Source: Halobacteria archaeon HArc-gm2
GTDB taxonomy: Archaea; Halobacteriota; Halobacteria; Halobacteriales; Haloarculaceae
Direction: 5' to 3'
Assembly (NCBI GenBank): GCA_025517465.1
Contig: JAOPKE010000001.1
Coordinates: 558,001-622,000 of the forward strand
DNA length: 64,000 nucleotides
Positions 17,043 through 25,826 of the stretch are shown piece by piece. Each line of letters opens with the position of its first letter. The stretch's first letter is position 1. Under the pieces are notes generated by a model that searched no databases, was not told where the DNA came from, and was given only the letters and a program-made list of their open reading frames with translations. The translations under genes and the position numbers were made by a program.

Positions 17043-17677
17043 CGCGGTGCCTCCTCGATTTCGTCGCCGCCGGGGACCCGCTCCCCGACCAGGACGCCAA
17101 CCTGGTCGTGGACGCTTTCGACCGCCGTGAGGGCGAACCCCGCGTCCGTGAAGGCGTCCGCCAGCACGCCGACCGTCGCCGGATCGTCGACTTCTGGGCT
17201 ATAGAAGGCCTCCTCGGGGTCCGGGTCGCCGAAGAACATGACGTCCCCGAGGACGAACCGTCGGGGTTCGAGGGCGGCGATGACGTCGATGGCCTCGGCC
17301 TTCTCCTCGTCGCTGAGGTGGTGCATCGCGAAGTTCGAGGTGACGACGTCGATGTTTTGGTCGACGTTCGGCTCGCGAAAACGGCCCTCGGTGAACTCGA
17401 CGTTCTCGACGCCGCGGTCGGCGGCCTTCGCCCGTGCTTCGGAGAGCATCCCCTCGCTGATGTCCCGGCCGACCACGAACTCGCATCGCTCGGCCAGCGG
17501 CAGGGCGATGGCTCCGGTCCCGGTTCCCAGGTCAAGGACGACGTCGTCCGCGCGCGGATTCGCGTAGCGGACGGCGAGGTCGGCACACTCTCGGTAGGCC
17601 GCGGAGTCCTGCTGATCGTCGTACTCGGCGGATTGCTCGGAAAACCGGTCGGCGTGCTCGTCGAGGGACTTCTTCAT
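17039..17677 (-). CDS. Class I SAM-dependent methyltransferase
   Basis: 212 aa. SAM-binding motif I LDLGTGTGAIALPLAE (about residues 48-63), acidic loop GRDISEGMLSEA, and post-motif SNFAMHHLSDEEKAEAI. Resembles UbiE/COG2226-type methyltransferases but substrate is unknown. It overlaps rnp2 by 4 bp and lies in the RNase P/proteasome operon, which suggests an RNA or ribosome-related substrate; the sequence alone does not show this. Confidence 0.85.
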   Translation of the reverse strand: MKKSLDEHADRFSEQSAEYDDQQDSAAYRECADLAVRYANPRADDVVLDLGTGTGAIALPLAERCEFVVGRDISEGMLSEARAKAADRGVENVEFTEGRFREPNVDQNIDVVTSNFAMHHLSDEEKAEAIDVIAALEPRRFVLGDVMFFGDPDPEEAFYSPEVDDPATVGVLADAFTDAGFALTAVESVHDQVGVLVGERVPGGDEIEEAPR

Positions 17678-17792
17678 GTCACACCCGTCGCGGGCGAGGC
17701 CAATGAAGCATACGGCTCGCGGAGGCCTGGCTCGTTGGACGGCGACCGTTTCGCCGGTGCCGTCTCGTCAATTCCGTCTCACCGGCTCTGCC

Positions 17793-18212
17793 TCACCGGA
17801 TCGTCGACCCGAGCCTGGTCGCGCTGGTCGACTCGTCGACGTTCGACCGTTCCGGTTCGGTGATCGGGTTCCGGAGCGCCAGGTACAGCACGACGAGCAG
17901 TGCGAGTCCCGCGTGTGCGACGGGAAACGGCTCCGGAGCCACGAGCGACGGTCGGCCGAACACCGCAACCGCGCCGAAGGCCAGCACCCCCACGTACCGG
18001 CCTTGCCGACTCCCCGTCCCCAGGAATCCGGCTGTCAGCATCAACGCGATAGCGGTCGTCGTCGTCACTGGCACCGAGTCCGCCAGCAGTAACACGCTGT
18101 TCACCCCCTGCGATAGCAGTGCGAGCATCGCGCCGAAGAGGTGGGCGACCCCGAGCACCACCCCGACAGCGGCGATGACCGCTGCTTCGAAGCTTACGTT
18201 CTCTGACCCCAT
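17793..18212 (-). CDS. Four-TM membrane protein, 139 aa
   Basis: Hydrophobic helices at about residues 8-33 (AAVIAAVGVVLGVAHLFGAM), 37-60, 69-86 and 93-112, then a soluble C-terminus. Function unknown. It is inserted between rnp3 and the methyltransferase-rnp2-psmA operon on the same strand with its own promoter at about 18236-18245. Start ATG at 18212. Confidence 0.75.
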   Translation of the reverse strand: MGSENVSFEAAVIAAVGVVLGVAHLFGAMLALLSQGVNSVLLLADSVPVTTTTAIALMLTAGFLGTGSRQGRYVGVLAFGAVAVFGRPSLVAPEPFPVAHAGLALLVVLYLALRNPITEPERSNVDESTSATRLGSTIR

Positions 18213-18235
18213 GTCTTGTTAGAGTACCAACTACA

Positions 18236-18245
18236 ACATAAAATC
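18236..18245 (-). promoter_or_regulatory. TATA box of the 139-aa membrane protein
   Basis: Minus-strand GATTTTATGT, centred about 28 bp before the start codon at 18212. Confidence 0.65.
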
Positions 18246-18280
18246 ACCGGTCGTTCCGTGCGAAACGATGTATCTAACGT

Positions 18281-19009
18281 TCAGTCGTGGCCGTCTCCGG
18301 TAGCGGACGGGTCCCGTTCGTCGACGCGACGGACGCCGGGTTCGACGAAAGAATCCGAGAGTCGTTCCCGGTTTCGTGAGGCGATTCGACCCCACTCCGC
18401 GAGGCCGGTTTCGATCTGCTCGCCGGAGAAGCCGATGGCCTCGCCGACGGCGACGAGTTCGCGCGGGGCCCGGAGTTGCAGGTGGCTCGCGGGGTCAGCG
18501 CTGACGACGTAGGGGACGTCGTAGTAGTCGACGAGTTCGCGGAGCTTCCGGAGGGACTGGAGGCGGCGGACGCGTCGGCCACCGGTGCAATCGAGGACGT
18601 CGCGGAGCGAGAACTCCACGCGGACGCCGTTCGCCGCGGCTTCCTTCGCCAGTACGTGGTTGAAATCGCCGTCGCCGCGCATCGGGTGTGCCAGGACGTC
18701 GACGGCAGCCTGTTCGACGGCGAACCGGTTCATCGCGACGGTCCCACCGTGGACTGCGAGGACGACGGTGTCGGGTCGGTGGTTCCCCACGTAGCCACTG
18801 GCCTGTGACGGGTCGTCCGCTCTGACCTCCACGGCCGGGACGACGTCGACGTCGTACGTCTCGCTGACCGCTTCTGGGTCGTAGTCCGCGAGGGCGTCAC
18901 CGTGGTTCCGGACGACGACGCCGTCGAAGCCGTAGTCGCTCGCGGTCAGCGCCAGCCGTGCGACGGTGCTGTCGCCGTCCGGCCGGGCGTGGACTGCCTC
19001 GTACGTCAT
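18281..19009 (-). CDS. rnp3: RNase P protein component 3 (Rpp30)
   Basis: TIM-barrel protein subunit of RNase P. 242 aa. Diagnostic segments: YEAVHARPDGDSTVARLALTA, GFDGVVVRNH, PAVEVRADD, ADVLAHPM-like sequence (VDVLAHPMRGDGDFNHVLAKEAA), GVRVEFSLRDVL and YVVSADPASHLQLRAPRELVA. The start ATG at 19009 overlaps the end of the COG1325 gene by 4 bp, so the two are translationally coupled. A short variable C-terminal tail follows. Confidence 0.95.
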   Translation of the reverse strand: MTYEAVHARPDGDSTVARLALTASDYGFDGVVVRNHGDALADYDPEAVSETYDVDVVPAVEVRADDPSQASGYVGNHRPDTVVLAVHGGTVAMNRFAVEQAAVDVLAHPMRGDGDFNHVLAKEAAANGVRVEFSLRDVLDCTGGRRVRRLQSLRKLRELVDYYDVPYVVSADPASHLQLRAPRELVAVGEAIGFSGEQIETGLAEWGRIASRNRERLSDSFVEPGVRRVDERDPSATGDGHD

Positions 19010-19431
19010 AGGGCTTCCAGCACTTCACGGGCGTTGGTGACGGCCTTCTCCCGCTTGGCCGGATACGCCTCGACTTTCGCCCGGAGCGTGATCCCGTCGC
19101 CGCGCCGGACGTCGCCACCGAAGGCGGCCTGCTTGTCGAACGTCAGGAAGAACGAGCAGTTGTCGTCCACCCGGTCGTCGAGTTCGGCGACGACGTCGTC
19201 GACGTCGTCCAGGGTCGCGACCTGGGAGAGGACGTGACGGACCTCGTCCGCCAGTTCGACGCGCGCTGACAGGACGACGATACGGTCGCCGTAGTGACCC
19301 TCGGACGTGTGCCGCTGGAGTTCGACGTCCTCGGGAAGAAACGTCCGTAGGGCCTGTTCGATTCGCTTCTCGTCCTCGGTGGCGTAGGAGAATGCGCGCA
19401 GTTCGACGTAGTGAAACGGGACCGAGGCCAT
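19006..19431 (-). CDS. COG1325-type RNA-binding protein
   Basis: 141 aa; start ATG at 19431 (MASVPFHYVELRAFSYATED). The family, often annotated as an exosome-associated RNA-binding protein, typically lies next to rpp30 as here. Conserved segments EDEKRIEQALRTFLPED, EGHYGDRIVVLSARVE, CSFFLTFDKQAAFGG and YPAKREKAVTNA. It overlaps rnp3 by 4 bp. Haloarchaea are thought to lack the Rrp41/42 exosome core, so its partner is unclear. Confidence 0.85.
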   Translation of the reverse strand: MASVPFHYVELRAFSYATEDEKRIEQALRTFLPEDVELQRHTSEGHYGDRIVVLSARVELADEVRHVLSQVATLDDVDDVVAELDDRVDDNCSFFLTFDKQAAFGGDVRRGDGITLRAKVEAYPAKREKAVTNAREVLEAL

Positions 19432-19442
19432 CGAAATCGTCG

Positions 19443-19628
19443 TTACTCCTCGTCGACGGGTTCGAGGGAGTCCTCCGGGATGCCCTGCTCCTGACCGTCC
19501 TCGAAGGAGACGGTGTAGTTCGCGTCCCCGAACATCGTCTCGACGACCTGTGTGACCGTCCCCTCCTCCTCGTCGTACTCGCTGTGTTCGTCGTGCAAGA
19601 TGACAGCGTCGTCCTCTTCGAATGCCAT
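19443..19628 (-). CDS. Small acidic protein, SH3-like, 61 aa
   Basis: Start ATG at 19628 (MAFEEDDAVILHDEHSEYDEEEG...). Pattern of short beta strands (DAVILHDE, GTVTQVVETMF, NYTVSFEDGQEQGI) suggests an SH3/KOW-like barrel. Function unknown; haloarchaeal. It ends 12 bp before the COG1325 gene starts on the same strand, so it probably heads that operon. Confidence 0.75.
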   Translation of the reverse strand: MAFEEDDAVILHDEHSEYDEEEGTVTQVVETMFGDANYTVSFEDGQEQGIPEDSLEPVDEE

Positions 19629-19807
19629 ATCGATCGGTACAGGGGTGGACGGCAAAAAGGGTCTGATTTGACCTGCTCGGCGGCCGCCACTGGCCCGGGT
19701 CGAACACTTATGACAGTGACGCGCGAAACGGGTGGCATGTCACCATCTTCGCCCCTGGACGGATCGGTTCCGAGACCGAGACACGGTGCGATTACCAGAC
19801 GGCATCG

Positions 19808-20371
19808 ATGACGACGGTCGACGACCTCTGGTACCTCGGCGACGTCGCGCGCCAGTCGGCAGAACAGACGTATCACTCCGTCGCGGACCGCCACGAGGAC
19901 TTCCTCGAGTGCACCCGTCACCGCAGTGTCTCTCGGCCGCGGTTCAGGACCGTGGCCGACCGCATCCGCGACAACGGCCTCCCCTACGGTGCCCACGCGA
20001 TAACGTACCGCGAGTCCGGTGAACTCCTGCTTGTCCGCCACGACGACGTGGACATGTGGGTCCTCCCTGGCGGGGAAGTGGACGGCGACGAGTCGTTCCG
20101 GGCGGCCGCACGTCGCGAACTGATGGAGGAAGCCGGCGTCGACGCGGCGTTCGAGGGGCTGGCGCTGCTCGCCCGGGTGGAGTTCCGGTGTGGTGACTAC
20201 AACACGTGGGGCGTCCTGCCGATCTACCAGGCTCGCGCCGAGACGACCGCACTGACCGTCGACGACCCGGACGGTGAGATAACCGATGCGCGATGGTTCG
20301 ACGAACTGCCCGAGGACGCGCGCGACCGCGACCAGCTCGTTCGGTGGCGAGCGGAGACGCTGGAGCAGTAG
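19808..20371 (+). CDS. Nudix hydrolase
   Basis: 187 aa. The Nudix box spans residues 88-110 (GGEVDGDESF then RELMEEAG), with all GX5EX7REUXEEXG residues intact. An N-terminal ~55-residue helical region (DDLWYLGDVARQSAEQTYHSV) precedes it, as in haloarchaeal NUDIX proteins. Substrate unknown, probably a nucleoside diphosphate derivative. Start ATG at 19808. Monocistronic. Confidence 0.92.
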   Translation: MTTVDDLWYLGDVARQSAEQTYHSVADRHEDFLECTRHRSVSRPRFRTVADRIRDNGLPYGAHAITYRESGELLLVRHDDVDMWVLPGGEVDGDESFRAAARRELMEEAGVDAAFEGLALLARVEFRCGDYNTWGVLPIYQARAETTALTVDDPDGEITDARWFDELPEDARDRDQLVRWRAETLEQ

Positions 20372-20420
20372 TCCTCCTCGGAGGCGGCGTGATCCGGGAG
20401 CGCCGGTCCGCGAGTGCTAT

Positions 20421-20576
20421 TTAGCCTTCCAGTAGCTCGTGGCGACACCAGGAACACGCTCGGCCCGCGGGTACGTCACTCTCCGGGCGTTGCCCCGTCC
20501 CGCTCGTCTGCAACGCCTCGCCGGGCAAGGGGTGGAGCTGTTCGACGACGTCGCCACATCGAGGACACTGTACCAT
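20421..20576 (-). CDS. Small CxxC zinc-finger protein, 51 aa
   Basis: A short unlisted frame in the gap between the Nudix gene and the next gene. It starts at the ATG at 20576 (MVQCPRCGDVVEQLHPLP) and ends at the TAA at 20421. CPRC at residues 4-7 and CSWC near residues 42-45 give a zinc-knuckle pair separated by ~35 residues. Such one-domain CxxC proteins are abundant in haloarchaea. The intact CxxC pair, archaeal composition and lack of any competing gene support it. No clear TATA box upstream. Confidence 0.65.
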   Translation of the reverse strand: MVQCPRCGDVVEQLHPLPGEALQTSGTGQRPESDVPAGRACSWCRHELLEG

Positions 20577-20639
20577 GCGGACGTCTAGCACGCGGCCGCG
20601 GATAACTCCGTTGCCCGTCGATGCAACGACGGCGGTCTC

Positions 20640-21464
20640 TCACTCGGGCGTGAACGTCTCCCCTTGCCGGGCGTCGGCCTGCATCCGGCGAACCGTCGCG
20701 CGGGCGTTGCTCGCGTCGTAGCCGAAGAAGACGTCCTCGCCGTACTCCCCGGCGACCTCAGCCGCGTGAATCAGGTCGTCCACGTCGACGTCGACCGCGT
20801 ACAACTCGACGCTGAAGGGCGTCGAGAGCCGGTCCCGGAACCCGCTCGCGAGAATCTCCAGCCAGTAGGTCGTGGTGTAGGCCATGTCGTAGATGGGGAC
20901 GACGAATTCGTCGACGTACTCCTCGAGGGATTCGACGTCGATTCCGGACCGCTTCGAGAGGTGTCCCGGGTAGGGGTCCGGATAGAGCGTGAGGTAGAGT
21001 CGTCCGGGGACGCACTCGCGAGCGGCAGCGACGAACTCCGTGATGACGTGCTCGCGCCACGTCGACCATTCCTCGTAGTCGCTATCGGCGAAGCGCTCCT
21101 CACAGCGCTCGCAGTGGCAGTACTCCTCGCGGGGGAACCCGACGTCGTCGAGGCGGACGTCCTCGTTCACGGCGGCGGCGTCCTCGATTATCCCCAGTAA
21201 CCCCTCCCGGTACCGGTCGTGCGTGGGGCAGACGTACGACCAGTCGAAGTAGGGACGCTCACGGGTCGCTCTGTTCCCTTCGTCGTCGACCGGGACGAGG
21301 CCGTTCTGGTCTTCCGCGGCGTTGTCGCCGAAACAGGAGATCATGTTGACGGCGTCGGCGACCGGTTCCGCGGCGCGACCGGTCACGTCTTTCACTTCGT
21401 AGAACCCGCGATCGAACTCCTCCCAGGCCAGCTCCTCCTCGTTGCGCGTGACGACGCCGTACAT
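20640..21464 (-). CDS. TIM-barrel, glycoside-hydrolase-like protein
   Basis: 274 aa, no signal peptide. The segment DDVGFPREEYCHCERCEERF (about residues 106-125, Cys116, Cys118, Cys121) resembles the motif seen in COG1649/GH-like TIM barrels, in which a conserved FPR-YC-C-C cluster follows a catalytic-strand Asp. Other strands: ISCFGDNAAEDQNG, LYLTLYPDPYPG, VVPIYDMAYTTTYWLE, DVFFGYDASNARATV. Substrate unknown. It may be a sugar-active or non-catalytic barrel; I rate the fold as likely and the activity as open. Confidence 0.7.
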   Translation of the reverse strand: MYGVVTRNEEELAWEEFDRGFYEVKDVTGRAAEPVADAVNMISCFGDNAAEDQNGLVPVDDEGNRATRERPYFDWSYVCPTHDRYREGLLGIIEDAAAVNEDVRLDDVGFPREEYCHCERCEERFADSDYEEWSTWREHVITEFVAAARECVPGRLYLTLYPDPYPGHLSKRSGIDVESLEEYVDEFVVPIYDMAYTTTYWLEILASGFRDRLSTPFSVELYAVDVDVDDLIHAAEVAGEYGEDVFFGYDASNARATVRRMQADARQGETFTPE

Positions 21465-21541
21465 ACCTGCGGCTACGGCTCCACGGGGGTAAGTCGTTCG
21501 GGAGAAAGTGTGGTTGGAGGGCGATACAGCCAGACCCCTTG

Positions 21542-21610
21542 TTACCGCGTCAGCTTGTAGGCGGCCGCCGCAGCCACCAGGAAGGCGACGAGGATAATCT
21601 TACGAGACAT
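21542..21610 (-). CDS. 22-aa single-helix membrane miniprotein
   Basis: Frame from ATG at 21610 to TAA at 21542. N-terminus MSRKIILVAFL, then an alanine-rich stretch VAAAAA and YKLTR: one short membrane helix flanked by basic residues. A minus-strand TATA-like box (CTATACCCGA, 21631-21640) is centred 26-28 bp before the ATG, ideal for a leaderless transcript. Too short for routine gene calling. Evidence is promoter spacing plus composition, so confidence is moderate. Confidence 0.5.
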   Translation of the reverse strand: MSRKIILVAFLVAAAAAYKLTR

Positions 21611-21630
21611 CACTCAACTGTAAGGTACTC

Positions 21631-21640
21631 TCGGGTATAG
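21631..21640 (-). promoter_or_regulatory. TATA box for the 22-aa gene
   Basis: Minus-strand CTATACCCGA preceded by an A-run (AAAAA). Position is right for a start site at or near 21610. Confidence 0.5.
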
Positions 21641-21661
21641 TTTTTCTGCATGTAACACTCC

Positions 21662-21927
21662 TTACCAGGTGACTATGCGCCGATCGGTACCGATCCGACT
21701 GCAGTCCCGTTGGTAGCAAAACCAGGAGGGCTGCGGTGGGGAACCACGCGCGGCGGCGGTCGGCCGCCCGGTGATCGAGAAATGGGTAGGTGACACTGAT
21801 GGACGCCTCAGTGGTTCTGCGACGATATTCCACTCGGACGGCCACGAACTATCGATTGCATAAGCACGAGGCGTTCGGCGGAATGGAGCGCCTACTCCTC
21901 CCTCTCGGCGGTCGCGCGTATCGGTTC
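21662..21927. other. Intergenic, no gene seen
   Basis: About 265 bp between the 22-aa gene and the 3' end of thiC. Short frames here have non-haloarchaeal composition. No hairpin array or RNA gene recognised. Confidence 0.4.
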
Positions 21928-23421
<1,494 letters not shown>

Positions 23422-23440
23422 TTAGTCTGTTGTATTAGCG

Positions 23441-23450
23441 GGTTATAAAA
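23441..23450 (-). promoter_or_regulatory. TATA box of thiC
   Basis: Minus-strand TTTTATAACC centred about 28 bp before the start codon at 23418; leaderless expression is expected. Confidence 0.75.
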
Positions 23451-23494
23451 CTACGTCAAAGCAGTGGCGACGTAGCTGGAGACTTCTCTGCGGA

Positions 23495-23694
23495 GTGCGT
23501 GAGCACACCGCTACGAGCGGAGCGAGTAGCGGTTTCATTTCTCGCGAGACGCGGAGCGTCGAGCGAGAAGGAAGTTTGGAGACTAACGTTTACGAGGAGT
23601 GGTTCCCGCAGCGAACGAAGTGAGCGAGGAAACGCGACGTGGTTCGACAGAGCGAAGCTCTCTCGTCATCACGAAAATCGCTTCGCGATTTTCG
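23495..23694. repeat. Intergenic hairpin array A
   Basis: Non-coding region between pyrI (ends 23716) and the thiC promoter. Perfect hairpins: 23495-23506 (gtgc/gcac, GTGA loop); 23507-23533 (accgctac/gtagcggt); 23539-23569 (ttctcgc/gcgagaa, with facing ga/ga, inner gacgc/gcgtc and gga loop); 23649-23661 (agagc/gctct, gaa loop); 23672-23694 (cgaaaatcgc/gcgattttcg, ttc loop). It also holds module copy 1 at 23587-23634. On the minus strand it would be transcribed as the 3' flank of pyrBI. Confidence 0.8.
23587..23634 (-). repeat. Shared ~48-nt module, copy 1
   Basis: On the minus strand: GTTTCCTCGC, then TCACTTCGTT, CGCTGCGGGAA, CCA, CTCCTCG, TAAACG. It aligns with 26476-26524 at both ends and in the core; differences cluster in the hairpin and a 1-3-nt linker. 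Confidence 0.7.
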
Positions 23695-23715
23695 AACGAA
23701 AGAAAAGTTTAGTCG

Positions 23716-24177
23716 CTAGTTGGCCAGGATGTGCGCCGGGAGGTCCTCACGGATGATGGTGTCACAGTACTCACAGCGGACGCCGTCGTCGAGGACGGTG
23801 AACGCGGACTCCACCGGTTCGTCCTCGGTCGTGATGCAGTTGTGGTTGGGACACTGTAGCACGCCGACGACGCGGTCGGGGTGGTTGACGTGCTTCTTCT
23901 CGACGACGTCGAAGTCGCGGACGATGTTGATCGAGGCGGCGGGTGCGATGAGCGAGAGGACGTCGAGTTCCTCCTCGGAAAGTTCCCGGCCCTCGACTTT
24001 GACGATGTCCTTGTGGCCGAGCTGGTCCGAGGGGACGTTCATGACCACGGAGACGGTTTCACCCTCGGTCCCGTCGATGCCGAGGATGGCCAGGACGTTC
24101 AGCGCCTGGCCGCCGGTGATGTGGTCGATGACGGTGCCGTTCTCGATCTTGCTGACGCGGAGCTTTCGGTCTGTCAT
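23716..24177 (-). CDS. pyrI: Aspartate carbamoyltransferase regulatory chain
   Basis: Binds nucleotide effectors and tunes PyrB. 153 aa. N-terminal allosteric domain ([28 protein letters not shown]) and C-terminal zinc domain with four Cys: CPNHNC (about 109, 114) and CEYC (about 138, 141). Its start overlaps the pyrB stop by 4 bp, so it is the second gene of the pyrBI operon. Hairpin array A follows its stop. Confidence 0.97.
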   Translation of the reverse strand: MTDRKLRVSKIENGTVIDHITGGQALNVLAILGIDGTEGETVSVVMNVPSDQLGHKDIVKVEGRELSEEELDVLSLIAPAASINIVRDFDVVEKKHVNHPDRVVGVLQCPNHNCITTEDEPVESAFTVLDDGVRCEYCDTIIREDLPAHILAN

Positions 24178-25088
24178 CGTTCTCCCTCCAGGACCATGTC
24201 GAGTATCGCCATGCGGACCGGGACGCCGTTGTGGGCCTGCTGGAAGTACTTCGCGTGCTCGGTGGCGTCGATCTCGTGGTCGATCTCGTCCACGCGCGGG
24301 AGCGGGTGCATCACGGTGAGGTCGTCTTTCGCGTCCGCGAGCGTGCCGGCGTCGATTTGATACTCGCCGGCCACTTCCCGGTACTCGCTCTCGTCGGGGA
24401 ACCGCTCGGCCTGGATGCGAGTCACGTAGAGGACGTCGAGTTCCGAGAGGACTGGCTCCAGCGAGGTATGCTCGCGTACGTCCGCACCGGCCTCGTGCAG
24501 GTCGTAGCGGACCGACCGGGGGAGTTCCAGGCTCTCCGGGCTCACGAAGTGCTGGCGCGCGTCGAATTCCGTGAGCGCGTGGGCGAGCGAGTGGACGGTT
24601 CGGCCGTACTTCAGGTCGCCCATGATACCGATCTTCAGGTCGTCGAAGCCGGCGTTCTCCCGGATGGTGTAGAGGTCGAGCAGCGTCTGGGTCGGGTGCT
24701 GGCCGGCGCCGTCGCCGGCGTTGATGAGCGGCACGTCGACGTAGTCGCTGGCCATCTTCGCCGACCCCTCGCTGGGGTGGCGCAGGACGAGCGCGTCGGC
24801 GTACCCCTCGACGACGCGAACGGTGTCGGCCAGGGACTCGCCCTTCTTCACAGACGAGGACTCGACGGTACCCATGTCGACGACTTCACCGCCGAGGCGC
24901 TTCATCGCGGCGGTGAAACTCATCTTCGTTCGCGTACTCGGCTCGAAGAAGAGCAGCCCCAGCAAGGCGTCGTCGTGGCGGTCCGCGAACGCGCCCGGGT
25001 CGGCGGCGATGTCGGCAGCGCGGTCCAGCACCTCTTCGATGTCCGATCGAGAGAGCTGTTTGGCGCTGATAATGTGGTCCTGGCGCAT
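24174..25088 (-). CDS. pyrB: Aspartate carbamoyltransferase catalytic chain
   Basis: Second step of pyrimidine synthesis: carbamoyl phosphate plus aspartate to carbamoyl aspartate. 304 aa; start ATG at 25088. The carbamoyl-phosphate motif [12 protein letters not shown] (47-58), catalytic [27 protein letters not shown] and HPLPRVDEI are all present. First gene of the operon with pyrI (4-bp overlap). Divergent from the MinD-like gene. Confidence 0.97.
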   Translation of the reverse strand: MRQDHIISAKQLSRSDIEEVLDRAADIAADPGAFADRHDDALLGLLFFEPSTRTKMSFTAAMKRLGGEVVDMGTVESSSVKKGESLADTVRVVEGYADALVLRHPSEGSAKMASDYVDVPLINAGDGAGQHPTQTLLDLYTIRENAGFDDLKIGIMGDLKYGRTVHSLAHALTEFDARQHFVSPESLELPRSVRYDLHEAGADVREHTSLEPVLSELDVLYVTRIQAERFPDESEYREVAGEYQIDAGTLADAKDDLTVMHPLPRVDEIDHEIDATEHAKYFQQAHNGVPVRMAILDMVLEGER

Positions 25089-25170
25089 TGGGTAGAGTCC
25101 CGCCCCCGATGGCCTTGAATCTCCCGACACGCCACGAACATTCAAAGGGGAAGACGGGGCCAGAGCGCCC

Positions 25171-25797
25171 ATGATCGCTGTGGCCGGTGGCAAAGGCGGC
25201 TGTGGTAAGACCACCACGACGGCGTGCCTCGCCCGCGCGCTCGCGACCGCGGGTACGAACCCTGTCGTGGTCGACGCCGACGTGGGAATGCCCGACCTGC
25301 ACGTCGTCGCGGGCGCCCGTCTCGACGCCGGACTCGCTGCCCTCGCGAGCGGGGCTCCCATCAGTGAGGCGGTCCAGTCGACGCTCGAACTTCCGGGCGT
25401 GCGTCTCGTCGCGAATAGCCCCGAACCGTCGGACGACCTGGCCACAGCCCTCGACCGCCTGCAGACGCTTGCCGACCCGGTTCTGGTCGACACCGCCGCC
25501 GGCGCGTCGCCGGCCGTGGCGACACCCCTGCGGGCCGCCGACGCCACTATCGTAGTCTCGACGCCGACGACCCAGAGCCTGGAAGATGCGGCCAAGACCG
25601 CGGCGATGGCTCGGACGCTCGACGCGCCGGTCGTGGGTAGCGTCGTCACGAGGAGCGACGGCTCCGTGGATCCGGGGCGGCTCCTGGATTGCCCGACCCT
25701 CGGCCACGTTCCGTCCGTCTCTGAACCCCTCGCCGACGAACGTGTTCGGGCCGCGTACGCGGATGTTTGTGAGTGTCTCCCCAAGCGGAATATTTAA
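25171..25797 (+). CDS. MinD/ParA-like P-loop ATPase
   Basis: 208 aa. Deviant Walker [12 protein letters not shown] (about residues 6-16) with the signature Lys, Walker A' [12 protein letters not shown], and the VDTAAGASP and [11 protein letters not shown] switch-like segments. It belongs to the Min/Par family that positions cellular structures; no amphipathic membrane-targeting helix is evident at the C-terminus. The KaiC-like gene begins 30 bp downstream on the same strand, so the two form a likely functional pair. Confidence 0.9.
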   Translation: MIAVAGGKGGCGKTTTTACLARALATAGTNPVVVDADVGMPDLHVVAGARLDAGLAALASGAPISEAVQSTLELPGVRLVANSPEPSDDLATALDRLQTLADPVLVDTAAGASPAVATPLRAADATIVVSTPTTQSLEDAAKTAAMARTLDAPVVGSVVTRSDGSVDPGRLLDCPTLGHVPSVSEPLADERVRAAYADVCECLPKRNI

Positions 25798-25798
25798 T
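25791..25798 (+). promoter_or_regulatory. TATA box (tatttaat) inside the end of the minD-like gene
   Basis: Centred about 32 bp before the ATG at 25827, so the KaiC-like gene probably also has its own promoter. Confidence 0.6.
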
Positions 25799-25826
25799 CA
25801 GTTGCAGAATAGTGAGTCTCCACGGG

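Noticed and set aside
21600-21845. 81-aa minus-strand ORF upstream of the 22-aa gene
   Set aside because: Wrong composition for a haloarchaeon, with no promoter or motif.
23499-23756. 85-aa ORF through hairpin array A
   Set aside because: It merely reads through palindromes and into pyrI antisense; Ser/Arg-rich, no family.
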